Source: Linnemannia elongata (Eukaryota; Mortierellomycota; Mortierellomycetes; Mortierellales; Mortierellaceae). Taken from it: a DNA stretch of 64,000 nt. The notes under the pieces are model-generated. The model did not search any database. It worked only from the letters and a program-made list of their open reading frames with translations, and was not told the DNA's origin. Where the stretch lies: positions 4,058,001-4,122,000 of the forward strand of contig JAXBDG010000002.1 of NCBI GenBank assembly GCA_036320915.1, read 5' to 3'. A program made the position numbers and the translations under genes. Shown piece by piece: positions 1 to 13,150 of this stretch. How positions within the stretch are numbered: the stretch's first letter is position 1; each line of letters begins with the position of its first letter.

Positions 1-1077
1 ACCGCATCAAATTCAGGTACAATACGAACACTTATTGTCTTTTTTTCGAGTACCGACAAAAAAAAATTTGTACGCTGCTTTTCTTGGACGAATGATACGG
101 CAGGGTTCCCAGGGAGCCATTAACCACATTACGTCGTTGAAAAACAATACCCTGATCATGGTTTGCTGTGTCCCTATTTCTAACCTACATGGTGCTAAAG
201 TTATTGAGACAAAAGTCAGAGAGAGAGCTTGGGATGATGAGAGGCAAGGTGGACCTAACAAGTTGGATCCCATTGGTAGGCTGTGACGAGGGCGACCCGG
301 AATGCTTCCCGGCAATACCTACAAGACATCACATATTTGCCTGGAGGACCCCTTGCTCGCGAATAAGAGTTGCAAAATACATCTTGTCCATACGTTCTTT
401 TTATCGGTCGTGTTGCATTTATTTTCTACGCGGACGTATACGTTATTTTTTTACAGGCAATAATAGAGAGCAAAATTATGCATGTACATTGATCTACGCC
501 GGTCCCGCTCTCGTTCCCGTTGTCTTCCTTCCATTTTATTGATTTAAGATCGATCTCACCTGCAATTCCTTCCATGTTCGCGCTCGTACTCGGTGTCTCT
601 AGTGTTGCTGGAAGAGTAGGTAGCCTGGCAATTGGGAGATAAGCAGTGTAATTGCCAGGAATGGGGAATAAGCTGGTCGCGTATTGTTGCACCAGTGTGT
701 AGACAGGGACGGGGTGTGATCGAAGCGAGCAGATGGCTTCGGATCCGATTTGGCGTCGGTCCGACAGCGTCGTTGTGTCCGATTTCTTTCCTAAATGCTC
801 GCTGCACGCGAGAGTGAGCCATTTTTTTACACAACGGGAAATTAAGGGTGTGTGCGCAGGGCATGGACAAGGAAAGAAAGGGGGTGTCTACGTGCCCTTT
901 GTCCCCTTCAACACGCGCATTTTGAAGACCGGTTCGCTTTGACACAACAGCACTAAAGTAAAGGGCAAATGATTCCTCTTCCTCTCTTTCATTCGTTCAT
1001 TCGTTCGCAACTCATCACCTTGTTCTCTTCTTCACACTACACATTCATATACATACGTACATTCATACATACACGCC
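1..1077. other. Intergenic region upstream of aspartate aminotransferase
   Basis: I see no convincing gene here. Reading frames are short and overlap on both strands without a recognisable domain. The last 100 bases are a pyrimidine-rich leader with ATTCGTTC and CATACA-type short repeats directly before the ATG at 1078, typical of a fungal 5' leader. No clear TATA box was found near it. Confidence 0.6.
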
Positions 1078-2895
1078 ATGTCAAGCAGCACACAACATAC
1101 CCCTGCCCTCAGACTCCAGCAGCTCAGCAGTCATATCGCCAAGAAGGCAGACAAACGTAACCAACAAGAGCTCATTGTCGCATGCATCGTCCCTTGACCG
1201 CTATTGTCCGGATATATCTGACAGCGCCCTCTTACTTTAACTTTTGTCCCTGTTGTAGCCTCGTTCTTTGAGCAAGTCCAAGGAGCACCCGCCGATGTCA
1301 TTTTCGCACTCACATCGTCCTACAAGGCCGACACGGATGCTCAAAAAGTCAACCTCGGTGTTGGTGCTTATCGCACCGAAGAAGGCAAACCATGGGTCCT
1401 CCCCGTCGTGAAAAAGGTGTGTATTGACTTTGTTTCTGACTCTTCATGACCCGCCCTGCTGCGAAGCTCATTTTAATTTCTCATTAACGATATCATTCTC
1501 ATGTCTCGTTGTTTACCTAGGCGGACCATATCATAGTGGAAGATGACAACTTGGACCACGAATACCTGCCAATTCTGGGACTTGAGCCGTTCCGCAAGGC
1601 TGCTGTCAAGTTGATCCTTGGAGCCAACTCGAAGGCCATTACGGAGGGTCGTGCCGGGGCAGCTCAGTGTATCTCTGGAACGGGAGCAGTCTACACCGGT
1701 GCACACTTTCTCTCAAAGCACTACCCCGTGAAGGGCGCAGCCTGTTACATCTCCAAGCCCACCTGGGGTATGTTCCTTGTTGCAATCTTTTCTCTTTCCT
1801 CTAGGCTTTGTCGATATTGTTTTTGAATGCCTATCAGCGAAGGGAAAACATGATCGGGAGTCCGTCACTTTGTGCACTTTAGTCTGTCAACCTTGGCACT
1901 TGTCAACTTCTTGCTCTCACATTTTCATCCTGGCCGGATAATGTGTTTGCAGCGGATGCCGACAGGACCATCACAAGCTTTGCAACCCACAAAAGCGATA
2001 ATTGTTGGGCGAATAGGGTTATTGTATTGACCCGTAGTTACTCACATACGCACATGCACATCCATGAACGATGATTATTTTAGCGAACCATCGTGCCATC
2101 TTTGAGGGAGTGGGTATGCAAGTCCTCGAGTACCCCTACTGGGACCCTGCCACCAAAGGGCTCGACCTCAAGGGTATGCTCGGCACCATGCAGTCAGCCC
2201 CTAACGGCTCTATCTTCCTGATCCACCCTTGCGCGCACAACCCTACGGGAGTTGACCCGACCAACGATCAATGGCGTCAGATTGCAGATACGATGGAGGC
2301 CAAGGGCCACTTCCCGTTCTTTGACTGTGCCTACCAAGGCTTTGCGTCGGGAAGTCTCGACAAGGATGCCTACTCTGTCCGGTACTTTGTCGAGCGCGGG
2401 TTCGAGATGTTTATTGCCCAGTCGTTCTCCAAGAACTTTGGTCTGTACTCGGAACGGGCGGGCAACTTGACAGTTGTTGCGAGGTCAGTCGAGGTCAAGA
2501 ACAAGATCGAGTCCCAGATCGCCAAGGCCCAGCGCGCTGTCATCTCTAACCCTCCCGCGTATGGATCTAGGATCGTCAGTTTGGTGTTAAACAACGAGAC
2601 CCTTTATGGGGAGTGGGAGCAGAACCTGTCGACTATGGCCAACAGGATCATTGATATGCGGAAGGTTCTCTATGATGAATTGGTCAAACTGGGCACACCA
2701 GGCACATGGAACCATATCGTCGACCAGATTGGCATGTTTTCCTTCACTGGTCTGACGACGCCTCAGGTCAAGGTCCTGAAAGAGAAGTACCATGTCTACC
2801 TCACGGACAATGGACGAATCTCGATGGCTGGATTGAACTCCAAGAACGTCAAGTATTTTGCCCAGGCAGTTGACTTTGTCGTGCGAAACCACTAG
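1078..2895 (+). CDS. Aspartate aminotransferase (class I, PLP-dependent)
   Basis: Interconverts aspartate plus 2-oxoglutarate with oxaloacetate plus glutamate, linking amino-acid nitrogen with the TCA cycle and malate-aspartate shuttle. Inferred exons are 1078-1156, 1259-1416, 1521-1767 and 2084-2895; all donors are GT, all acceptors AG and the phases join cleanly to a 431-residue protein. Family landmarks are visible: VNLGVGAYR early, HNPTG with Asn214, FFDCAYQGFASG with Asp242, and SFSKNFGLYSERAG with the PLP lysine at Lys278 and Arg286. These sit exactly 20 residues beyond the classical positions 194, 222, 258 and 266, so the fold is complete. The ATG at 1078 gives a 26-residue first exon that is not an obvious mitochondrial presequence, so a cytosolic form is favoured, but this is uncertain. 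The third intron (1768-2083, 316 nt) is longer than the others. Confidence 0.95.
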
Positions 2896-5253
2896 ACGCG
2901 GGCGACGGAAGAGGGCAACATGGTTACGATATGAGATATGAGGAAGGAGTCATCGTTAGAGAATACTAATAAGTAAAACAGCGATTGATGGCTACCATTG
3001 AGGCCCTAGGGCGGTGAAATTGGCTTCTTGCGAGTCAGGATCGGGAGTGCAAGGACAAAATGAGACGATCGATTCCGAGGATGTATTTTTTTTTTTCTGC
3101 CTGCTCTCTTATTGTTTGCTCGGATCCTTCCGTTCGATTTTTTCTCCCTTCTTCGCGTCTATCGCTTTTTAAGAAAGAAGGGTGGGGGGGGAATTGCTAC
3201 GAGCAAATTTTTTTTTTTGTAGAAAGCTATCGGAGAGTCCGTCCTATTGCTTTTTAGATCCCCGTCCATGTCGGACATGATCTGAAGAACATCAAGGAAC
3301 AACAACAGGCCAGGGTCATCAACCAACCAACCGTCACACTCTTTCATTTGCGAAAGCAACGAAATCCACAATGTCCAAATACACAAAAAAAAGATTTATC
3401 GCTCACTCAAACCTGTCCCCATATCCCCTACTCTCCTCCCTTCAGATTTTTTTCACACCCCTCCCAACCCCTGGGACCCATCCTTTTTTAACAGTCCCAC
3501 ACTCCCAGACTATAAAATCACCAACCAACCGTGAACACTTTTTCTCCTTATCATCAGTAGTATTGACTATATCTGTAAGAAGTTTCTCCAAGGAGATCTT
3601 CAATACATTTATTTTTCAATGATGATTCAATACTTGTATTATATTCAACTTGAATGATTACAAAAAGGCATTTCTGACCCCATACATACTACTGCTCTGA
3701 TGATGATGCTCTGGGATCCCGACTGGGTTCCTGGGTAACAAACTCTTCTTTTATCTTCTCTTCTAATCAAAAAAAAAAAAAAAAAAAAAAAAAATGGACA
3801 AAGTAATTGAGCTTATCCTTTCTTTGGGTGCTTGTTTTTTTTTCCTCTCCTGAAAGAAAATTTTTTCCTGTTCCTTTTTCATTACCTGAGACCCTCATTC
3901 GCGCAGTCGTGGCCTTCACCTTCCTGTACATGGCTGGACACCGCTCACGGTCTTCCGGCGACCAAGGCTCTGAATACTTGACCATTGCCTGGATCGGGAG
4001 CACTGGTCTCCCTTTTGTAAAAAGTCCAACCCATCCAAACACCGTCCACCAACTAAAAACAGGATTTGGGTGTTTCTTTCTTCTCTATTGTTTATGTCCC
4101 CTTGTTTTCTTTTGCTTTTTTCTATTATTTTTTTCTTTTGTTAGCTTTGCCAAGCGCTATGGTGGGGTCAGTCTTTCAATCCTCGAGCATGCATCCATTC
4201 GACGGTGTACCAGTAAAGAAGTAAAATGATATAAGCGAGAACCCTACAAGAAACAGGAGTATCATATCCTCCTACCAGAAAAGAGACAATTCGCGACACC
4301 TTAGGTCAGTTTTTCCACCTCCTAGTTTGGCGTGGCAACAGCAAAAACTTGGCTTACTGACTCTCTTACCGAGGTCATACGTGTCTAGTGTCTTCAGTAG
4401 GGAAGAAAAATTAAAGAGCAATGAAAAAGAAAAAGTGAGAATTGACAGCCTCCGTTTTTTCTTATGGTTGTCCTCTCCTTGTTTTCTTTTAAAGTGTGTC
4501 CAAGTTGTCGTCTGACTAGGATTGCCTTACATGTCTGAGAGCCACTTGCATAGGCGGCTGGAGAAGGTATTAAGGAAGCGGCAGTGGATAAATAGAGGGA
4601 GATACCTAAGCGAGACATTAAGCATGGTAGATCTTAATGCGCTTTTCTTCGTTTAGTGATCGTGTGTCTGGCAATTTCCTTTGCTTTTCTGTCAGTTGCC
4701 GCCTCCTGCGTTCGTACGGCACTCCGCGCATTAAGCTTATGCATGCTCGCTGATACGAAACACACAAGGCACACGACCTCTCTTCATATGTCCTCCTAGT
4801 TAACAAAAGCTCACCTTGCACGCACTTGTCCTTCAGTTTGTTGCGCTACCTTGATCGTTTATCCTGTCCTTTGTCCTCCTGCTTGCATCTCGTCTTTTTG
4901 TTTTCTTTTTCCTACTTCCTCTTTATTTTCTTCGTTCCATTCATCCACTTTTCCTTTTCTGCTTGCTTCCCTTTCCTTCATGTTGTCCTTCTGCAAGTAA
5001 TAAGAGGCCTGCAATCCCACCTACTTTCTCTCTCACGTCCCCTTCCCTTCCTACCCATCCCTCACATTGACAGAACCCGTTGGTTCATTTTATCTCATTT
5101 CCTTTTCCCTCATTCCTCCCTTCTCTTTCTACGCATTCTTTGATCTATCCTGCACCACTCCACCCACCTTCCTCTTCCCCAGCAACCTTCTACCAACCCA
5201 TTTCCCCCCAACACGTACGCGTTCAACCTACAGGACAGGACAAACACACAGAT
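2896..5253. other. Gene-poor intergenic region with A26 homopolymer
   Basis: No supported gene is visible. The region has alternating pyrimidine-rich and purine-rich stretches, a run of 26 A at 3769-3794 and a TATAAAA-like motif near 3514 with no recognisable gene downstream. The last about 450 bases before 5254 are strongly pyrimidine-rich and probably the promoter and leader of the CotH-like gene. All open frames are short, low-complexity and unconvincing. Confidence 0.5.
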
Positions 5254-7219
5254 ATGACTACGAGGCGGACACTACTCCTGGGGCTGACCTACTTGGCAAC
5301 CTGCGCCCTCGCTGACGGTGAGTTTGACAGCATATACCGAGAATACCAAATCTACATATGATTAAAATGTCTTCCCTATCTCTGTTCTTTGCTACACTTG
5401 TCTTCTTTTCTGATCTGTTTTTTTTTCTCTTCTGAATGTTATAACGACAGTGACATACAATGTCGTAGGATACCCAGACTCAGAAACCGGTAGTTTCGGC
5501 GTCCAACTCCTCACCTCACCCAACGGACCCATCACAAAACTCACTACCTCGACCACCACCTTCCCCCTCTGGTCGGCCATCGTCCTCGGCGCCAGCGCAA
5601 CAACCCCATACAAATATGTCAAACTCGACTCTGCGGGTAACCCAATCCTCTTTGAGAATTTCACGCGTACTCTCCAGGATCCGACGGCAATCCAGACGGT
5701 GTATGAGGTGTTTGAGAGGGAGGTCACAGATACGGTGGTACCCCTGGTACCCTTGGTTTATGAGCCGTGGGAGATGAGCAAGACCAAGGTGTTTGATGAT
5801 GGAGTCGTGGCGACGATTCATTTGACGGGCGATGCAGGCTTGTGGGAGGGGATGTTGATGCAGCCCGGGAAGGCTCAGCCGATGCAGGTGGATTTCCGGT
5901 ATATCAATGATAAGCTGGTGCATTCGGTACAAAATATCACGATCGGGGTCAGTGGCAAGTCGAGTATGGAGTTTAATAAGCAGGCGCTCAAGTTGGAGTT
6001 TGATACAAAGTCTCCACAGAATCAGACTTTCTTTTCGAGACCGAGTGTGAAGTTGAGGAGTGAGTCTTCGGATCCGACGATGATCAGGGAGAAGCTGTAT
6101 ATTGATGTGTTGAACGCCGTGGGTGTCCCGACGCAGCAGGGTAGTTGGGTGAGGGTTTATATGAACTCGAAGGCGGTCGGGTTGTATTTGATGGTGGATG
6201 ATGTGGGGAGTTCGTTTTTGAAGCAGACGGTCCATCATGGGGATGGGAATGTTGTCAAGGGATCATTGTGGCAGATGAATGCGCCTATGGTGGAGACCCA
6301 AGGGGATCTGAGGTACCTTACTCCGAACGCAGAGGATTACCCGGCGGATTGTTATAAGATGAAGACTCTGGGATCCAACCCTGTCAACGCCCCGATGACC
6401 CAGCTTATCCAACTCATGAAGGACCTCGCGGATTTCGACCCGCTTACTATGAACGGAACAAAATTCTGGGAGTCCCGTCTGGATGTCGACGGATTCCTCC
6501 GCAACATGGCTATGGAGTACCTCGCCGGATCCTGGGACGCCTACTGGTGGTCCGGATCGAACTACTTTATCTACTTCAACCCGACCCTCGGCACTACCGG
6601 CAAATGGCAATGGATCTCGACAGATTTTGATGGCACCTTTGGAGACGGTGACCCTACCGAGATCTTGACCACCTACCAGACCTACGCCGACCTTTCCGCC
6701 CACGACCGTCCCATGATCTCAAAACTAATCCTCGGCTCCCCAGACCTTAACAAAGAGTTCGAACAAACCCTCCGCGATATTGTTTCCTATGCCTTCAAAC
6801 CCGAGGCACTCTTCCCCCGGATTGAGGCTTACGAAAAGATGCTCGAAAAGGATGTCGCATGGGACTATTCCATCGACAGATCAGGATACCCGGGCGAGAC
6901 GAACAGTTGGACGGTCGAGGATTTCCACAAGAGTTTGGCGATGGGAGGCGTGAAGGATATGAACCTGGGAGTGCGGTACTGGATCGAGGAGAGAATGAAG
7001 GGGTTGGAGGCTCAGTTGGACTTCAAGGTGGTCCCGGGGACGCCGGATAAGGTGACGAGGGTTATGAGAAAGTCCAAGGGCGGAGCTTCGGATGTCGACG
7101 CGTTTATTGCTAGTGGTGCTGCCCCTGGATCCTCGTTCCGCGGCGTCGGTGGTAGTGGTGGTGTTGGTCGTTTGGTTGTTATGACTGTTGTTGGTGCGGT
7201 TCTTGCCGCACTGTTGTAA
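5254..7219 (+). CDS. CotH-family secreted protein, probably GPI-anchored
   Basis: Two exons, 5254-5317 and 5451-7219, encode 610 residues. Exon 1 encodes a short basic start followed by a hydrophobic core (MTTRRTLLLGLTYLATCALA), a clear signal peptide; the intron falls right after it. The body matches the CotH family (spore-coat protein H, an atypical protein-kinase fold) that is expanded in Mucoromycota. It has a conserved KLRSE segment near residue 222, the VRVYMNSKAVGLYLMVDDVG strand region, an aromatic NYFIYFNP motif near 392 and WISTDFDGTFGDG with Asp413/Asp415 as likely metal-binding residues. The last about 20 residues are hydrophobic after a Ser/Gly-rich linker, which fits a GPI-anchor signal and a cell-surface location. 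Kinase activity and substrate are not evident from sequence. It converges on the Q-rich gene at 7716. Confidence 0.88.
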
Positions 7220-7715
7220 AAGACACGTTTTTTTTTCTTTATTTTTTTTTTTATTTCTTCATTCATGCCAATTATTGCTATTTATTTCCACGCTAGCATC
7301 CTTTTTCATCATGTCATTTCACTTCTAAATCATATCCCGAACCCATGCATGACATGTTTTTTCATTACCAGACCACACATACTAGTAGCACACATCGGGC
7401 ATATACACATACGTAGTTCTTATTTTTTCTCTTTTCCGTTTTTTTACTTGTTATGATACATTGGTAGGGCGCATAAATGTGCCGTTTTTATTATTTTTGT
7501 ACAAATCTCTTGGGAGATTTCTTCCTGGTTCAAATGCATGCAATGAATGTGGTTTTAAAAAAATGAAGTAGGATGTGGTATATACAAAATGTTGTTGTGT
7601 GTGTGCGGAGTTGCTGAGTAAGAGGTAAGGGGGGTTATTGGCTTGCATTGCATTGCGCGCCCTCGGGTCGAGTCTAGACCCCCCCCTCCCTCTCGACCCT
7701 AACTACGCTTCACGC
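7220..7715. other. Convergent intergenic region with minus-strand poly(A) signal
   Basis: A T-rich spacer between two convergent genes. The plus-strand TTTATT at 7487-7492 reads AATAAA on the minus strand, a plausible poly(A) signal for the Q-rich gene ending at 7716. No gene is seen here. Confidence 0.5.
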
Positions 7716-10700
7716 TTAGGCAAAAGGCGACTCGACAGCAACCATGCCCAAATGATGGGAATGCGAAGGTGGTGTCTGATGATGGTGCTGAAGAGAATAA
7801 TGTCCTGGATTCTGTCGCAGACCTTCCAAATCAACCTTCTGAACCTGCGCCATCGACACAATCGTTGGCCCGTTATCGTATGTCGACATGGTCATTGCCC
7901 GATCATGGTCATAAGAAAGCGATTTCTGATGCTGACCTCCTCCTCCTCCAGCTGTTGCTGCAATGGCAGCCTGGGGCGAGCTGTAGAGGTATGGCTGGTG
8001 GGATTGTTGCTGTTGTTGGCTGTAGATGCTTCCGCCTTTGATGGTGGCAGTGCCATTGGTGTTGGTGGTGGTGTGGTGTTGGTTGAGGGTGGTGGCGTTT
8101 GAGGCAGTAGTGGTGTAAGGTTGCTCAAGCCCTCCTGTGGAATCACACCCGCTATCGACATAGTCCTTAGTCGTGGGCGTAGTGTTGATCATCTGCGAAG
8201 GTGGACGTGTCGTTCTGCTAGTCCGTCCTCCCATAACTGCTCCAGCCGAACCTCCGTCCTGGAGCCCCAAACCGTACGACTGAGACTGCTGTTGCTGAAG
8301 AGTGCTGTTGATGTTGCTGCTGGCAACGGCGGCAGTGATCAAGACAGGTTCGTATTCTGCCGAGCCACTCAAGAAACTGCGGTGAGGAGATGTCGAGTGC
8401 CGGAGGACAGACGATGCTGGAGGTGGGGTCAATGAAGTCTGGCCATAGGGATGATGTCCCTCAGGGAAGGCTCCGCTGCCGCCACCAAGGAGATCACAGT
8501 CCTCGTCAAACTCCATCTTCTGGAACCCAAGCTGCTGAACAGGGTCCACAAGACTCTCACGGGCTCGGCTCCTATTGTAGCAGTTGTTGTTGTTGTTGTT
8601 ATTGTTGTTGTTTTGGTTCCTGTTGTTGCTGGTGTTGTCGTTGCCATTACGGTAACTGGATTGGGCGGTATCAGGTCTCGAGACAGGAGTGATAAGTCCC
8701 TTGCGCTGGGCGACGGTAGCCGAGTACTGGTACTGGTTGTTATTAGAAGTATCCAATTGCTGAGGGTGGCCATAGAGCTGTTGATGTATGTGCGCAGGTG
8801 TCGAGGAAGACCGGATATGGGTCGACGGCAGAGAGATATCCCGGAAGGCAAGATCGGGCGATTGGCACTTCTTCCTTGAGATCCCGAACACATCCTTGAA
8901 CATCTGCTTGACTCGGCTCTTGTTCTTGACAGGGAACCCTTCCTCTTGGAACTGTTCTTGCTCTTCATCAACAGGTGTCGTTGCGCCAGGACCTCCCGAG
9001 GGTGTGAGTGGTAATGGTGATGCTCCTCCTGCTCCTGCGGTGGTGACGACCAAGTGGTTCCCGCTACGACGATGTCCCACAGTATTGAAACGGTCAACTC
9101 CACCAGACTTGTTCCCAAAGTCATTCAACCAGGGCTCATTGGACGCACTCGGCATACTTTCGCTGCGCTGATGCTGAGATTGAGGTTGTGGTTGAGATTG
9201 CTGACGACGACGGGTCAAGAACGAGAACCGGGACGAGAATCGACCAGCCTTCTTCTCCTTCTCGATAAAAGTCGGTGGTGGAGACACCAATTGACGCTGA
9301 TGTTGCTGGTGTTGCTGCTGAAACTGTAACTGCTGAGCCTGGGCGATCGAGTGTTGACGACGATGAAGTCTCGTCGCCATCTGCACCTTGGCCTCGCCCT
9401 CATCCTCATCCTCATCATCTGGGTACTGAAGCTGTCTGAGGATGGCCTGCTGCTGTAACTGCTGAAGATGCCGTTCATGCTGCCATTCGCTGTTCCTTGG
9501 TGTAGGGTCGGGTGTGAATTCGTAAGTTGGATATTTGTTCACGGGCGGAGATACTGCGGCAGGTGAGGGTTGCTGTTGTCGTTGCTGTTGATGATGATGC
9601 TGCTGCTGTTGTTGGAGGGCGGCGTGTGGATGGAGTACAGAGGTATCGCCATAGAGGTGAATACCAGCGATAGAATCCGGGTCCAACTCCTCCAATTGTC
9701 GCCAATCGTTTTCATGGCCAATCCCCGAGTAGAACGAGTCGCGAAAGAGTGTTTGATCATGATGGGTCATTTTGGTCCTTGGAAGGGCTCTTGGGAGGGC
9801 CATGGTTGGGTCCAAACCATCAGGGATATTATCAAGGTGTCGTTGTTGTTGTGCAGGAGTTCCTGCGACGGTTTGTTGTTGTTGTATAAGTCGAGATGGA
9901 TTGAGTTGTTGCTGTTGCTGCATATAGAGCGCGGGAGAGTGGAGAGGGGGTGGTGTGCGTCGTTGTTGCTGTTGTTGTGATGTGTATGGGTTGGGTGAGC
10001 TGCTTTTGCGCTGGTGGTATGAACCGGTAATAGACCGGCGGTGGGCAAGAGCAGCAGGCTGTTGTTGTTGAGGTGGACTTTGGATAGGTATGAGATCGAA
10101 TTGGTCGATAGTCTCGTCGTCAGGGTATTGTGTGTTCTTGTTGTGTGGAGCAAGTTGAGAGCTGTGTAACTCGATGTTGTTGTTGTTGATGGTGTTGGTA
10201 GGGTTGTGCCAATGGCTCTTGTCTGTTACGCTGCGATAGAGATCTTCTTCGAGTGCGATGAGCTCACGCTGTAACTCGACGTATCCAAGGATGTGCTTCA
10301 GCTTGGCCTCTTGCGAGGGTGGGCTCTATTTAGATGGTCAATTCCAAAGAGAAAACAAAAGATGTCCAACAGAACACCCAACGGCAAACAAACAAGAGCA
10401 AAGTCGAGAACACAGGGGAGAGGAAGGAGAATAGGGAAGGAAGAAAAGGTGAGGTTAATAACGATGATCAGCTGTTGTTGTTTTTAGAGATCAGATTCAA
10501 AACAATAAGAGTGAGCATGGTAGACAGTGAGTGTGGTCCATTCACCCATTCTCTTTTCCCTTCCATGGCATGGACATACACACACTCATACAGCGCATGC
10601 TGTTGTTGTTTTTTTTCAATCCCACATAATTTTCCGTTGTTTGTTTGTGCGTTGAGTATGTGAGGGAGTGGGTGGTGTAAGCAAAGACAAAGCAAGGACA

Positions 10701-11324
10701 AAGCAAGGGCACTGCCCCTGTGGGCGTATATGTATATCCCATGCCTTGATTGGTCGGGTTTCTGTCTCTGATACCATGGTGATCGAATATCAGACATGCA
10801 TCCAGACACAGAAACAGACAAACAAACATAGCGACGCCAATGGTCTCCTTTCTTTTTTTTTTTTTTTTTTTTGTTTTTAAGAGGAGGTGTTTTACACTGT
10901 CTTTCAGAGGGGTAACGAACGGACACACGGACATGGTTTGGGTAGCAAGGGGGGAAGTAGGAGGGGGTGGAGGGGGTGGAGGGTATGTATGGCAAAGAGC
11001 ATCGAGGAAGGGTAATTGCCAAAAAATGAGAAAAGAAGGGGGAGAGAAGGGGTACGAGCGGGCGGGTTCAACGGAGGAGAACAGGTTCGAGAGCGAAAAT
11101 AGGGCAAATACAATGGTAAGGATAGCATAGGAAAGGGGAGAAGGAGAGAGGCATATTCCTTGCTTGTTTTCTCCTCGGAAGAAAGAGAAAGAAGGAGAGA
11201 GAGAGAGACTTACGGTGACAGTGTGTCGGTAGAGATTGGCCTCGGTGAGGGGAGCGATCGAGGTGTGGAGCCGTTGGGAGACATGTCTCGACACCTTTGC
11301 TGAGAAGTCAGAGACACCTGTCAT
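7716..11324 (-). CDS. Large Gln/Asn/His-rich disordered protein of unknown function
   Basis: I do not recognise the family. Two exons are inferred: 11324-11214 (ATG at 11324, donor GTAAGT at 11213) and 10325-7716. They join in phase 0 to 906 residues, and the frame is open across all of exon 2. The only compact part is residues 1 to about 70: an amphipathic, probably helical segment (VSRHVSQRLHTSIAPLTEANLYRH) continued across the intron by KHILGYVELQRELIALEEDLYRSV. This could be a coiled coil or membrane-binding helix. The rest is low complexity, with many (CAA/CAG)n-encoded Gln runs, an Asn run, Ser/Pro/His tracts and a few conserved-looking islands such as DQTLFRDSFYSGIGHENDWR and RVKQMFKDVFGISRKK. 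There is no signal peptide or membrane span. A scaffold, RNA-binding or transcription-related role is possible, but nothing shows it. Intron 1 (888 nt) carries a T run near 10856-10872. Confidence 0.75.
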
Positions 11325-12770
11325 TGTCGAATTGCTAGCCGTTGTTGATTTCTGCTGAACGTTTCTTAGTCTTGGCGTTTGCTGCTCGGCTGTTGCAGGG
11401 CTGTCGTTGTGTTAAAGTGGGGGGTATATTGTTGTTGATGGTCAAGTGAGTAAAGTAAAGAGAAACCGATGGAGAATGAACGGGAAAGTGCGAAGTGGTT
11501 TGAGTAAGGTTTGAGTCTTGTTGCTATCGAAGGAGGAACAAAGTGAGGAGAGTGGAGAGAGTGGAGAGGGTGACGGTAGTAAGAGAGAAGACCAAGAAGA
11601 AGAAGAAGAAGGAAGGGTCGTGAATGGTCTGCTGGACAATGGATGATATAGAGCCGTTAAAAAAGAGGAGTTGAGGCGAGTGATAAATATGGGGTGAAGG
11701 AATGAGTGGTTGATAGATAGGGTGTATAGACGATAAATATAAAGAAAATAAAAAAAGACGGAGAGGATGGAGACGAAGGATAGGACAGGGTCAAGAGAGG
11801 AGAGAAGAGAGGGTGACCAACAAAGAGGAAAGGATGGAAAAGGGGAGAAGGAAGAAAAGAGGAAAGGAAGAAAGAGAAAAGAGGAGAGAAGAGAAGAAAA
11901 AGAGAGAAAGAGAGAGAGAGAGCATTCAAATGGGGGATGGGATGTCCTCCCTTTCTCTTCTCTCTCTCTCTCACTCTCACTCGCTTATGTCGTTAATGAA
12001 AAATGTATGTATGGGTCAAGCAAAGAGACACACTCTTAGACCTGGGGTGGATGTTCTTCCTTCTTTTCACTTCGCTTCGCTAACAACTAACACGCATACA
12101 CTTTACTCCCACACAAACAGCACATGCACATCTGCACACATGTACACGCATCATACTCACTAACACATACACTTTACAACAACGCACATCCATCGCCCAT
12201 GCTGCTTGAGTGAATCAATGCTACCCTCTTCTCTAATCATTATCAACCCTTGCTCTAATTCTCCTTAAACATCTCCCCCCTTCCTCTAAACCCTTGTACA
12301 GTCTCTGTCTCCTTACCTCGGTCACCCTCCTCCTGCTCATCATCATCATCACGAACAGCCAAGCGAATCAACCAACCCCCTTTCTTTTCGTTTTCACACC
12401 TCATCTCAAGCCCTTGTAAAAACGCATGGTTGCCCAATGCAGTTCCAAGCCAATGATCCCCCCATTGAATCGAACTCGCTGCTGATAGGGGGAGAAGTAA
12501 GGAGGAGAGAGAGAAGGGAAGAAGGGGGCACCATCCATTCGAATCCAATTGCCCCTCCGCTGGGAAGAAAAAAAAGTAAAAAAACAATGAGGGGGGGAAC
12601 TTGAAAACGTCTCTCTGTATTCAAACAAATCATTCAATTCAATGAGCAAAGTCAAGGCAGGTAACCTAATTTTAATGAGTGAATGAAGGGCGCCGGGACA
12701 ATTTGTGCCTTGTGTCCTCTTGGTCGTCGGAGGAAAGGAAAAAGGTACAGAACGATGGAGAGAAGGAAAG

Positions 12771-12812
12771 CAACAACAACAACAACAGCAACAACAACAA
12801 CAACAACAACAC
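12771..12812. repeat. (CAA)n microsatellite
   Basis: An AAC/CAA trinucleotide run with one CAG interruption, in noncoding DNA. Confidence 0.9.
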
Positions 12813-13118
12813 CAACAAGCAGAGGGGTCGATCAGACTTTGCCTGCTCTACTCTGCCTTGCTCAGCAATGAATTATAGCACGATTGCTATTTTCTTCTAT
12901 TGTTTTGTCGATTGTCCTTTAATGCCGCGCCTCTGTTGACAGTCGACACAATCAACCAAATTCATCCGAAAGAGAACAGGACAGAACAACCTTCTACTCC
13001 AAATTCAAACGCTTCAGCCCTGCCTATCTGCCAGCCTGTCTATATACCTGCTTGCCCGACGACATGCAGCAGCTAATCTACCTATCTCTCATTCTTTCTC
13101 AACTTCCTCCCTGCTTCA

Positions 13119-13119
<1 letters not shown>

Positions 13120-13150
<31 letters not shown>
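13120..13150. repeat. Poly(C) homopolymer, 31 bases
   Basis: Uninterrupted run of 31 C in a gene-poor region. Runs this long are prone to assembly or sequencing error. Confidence 0.9.

Noticed and set aside
3612..3685. Possible C/D-box snoRNA (ATGATGA then CTGA about 50 bases later)
   Set aside because: No terminal stem and no recognisable guide sequence; the boxes are short enough to occur by chance.
11767..12163. Frames rich in Glu, Arg and Lys
   Set aside because: They derive from a GA-rich tract and are open in more than one frame; no real coding signal.
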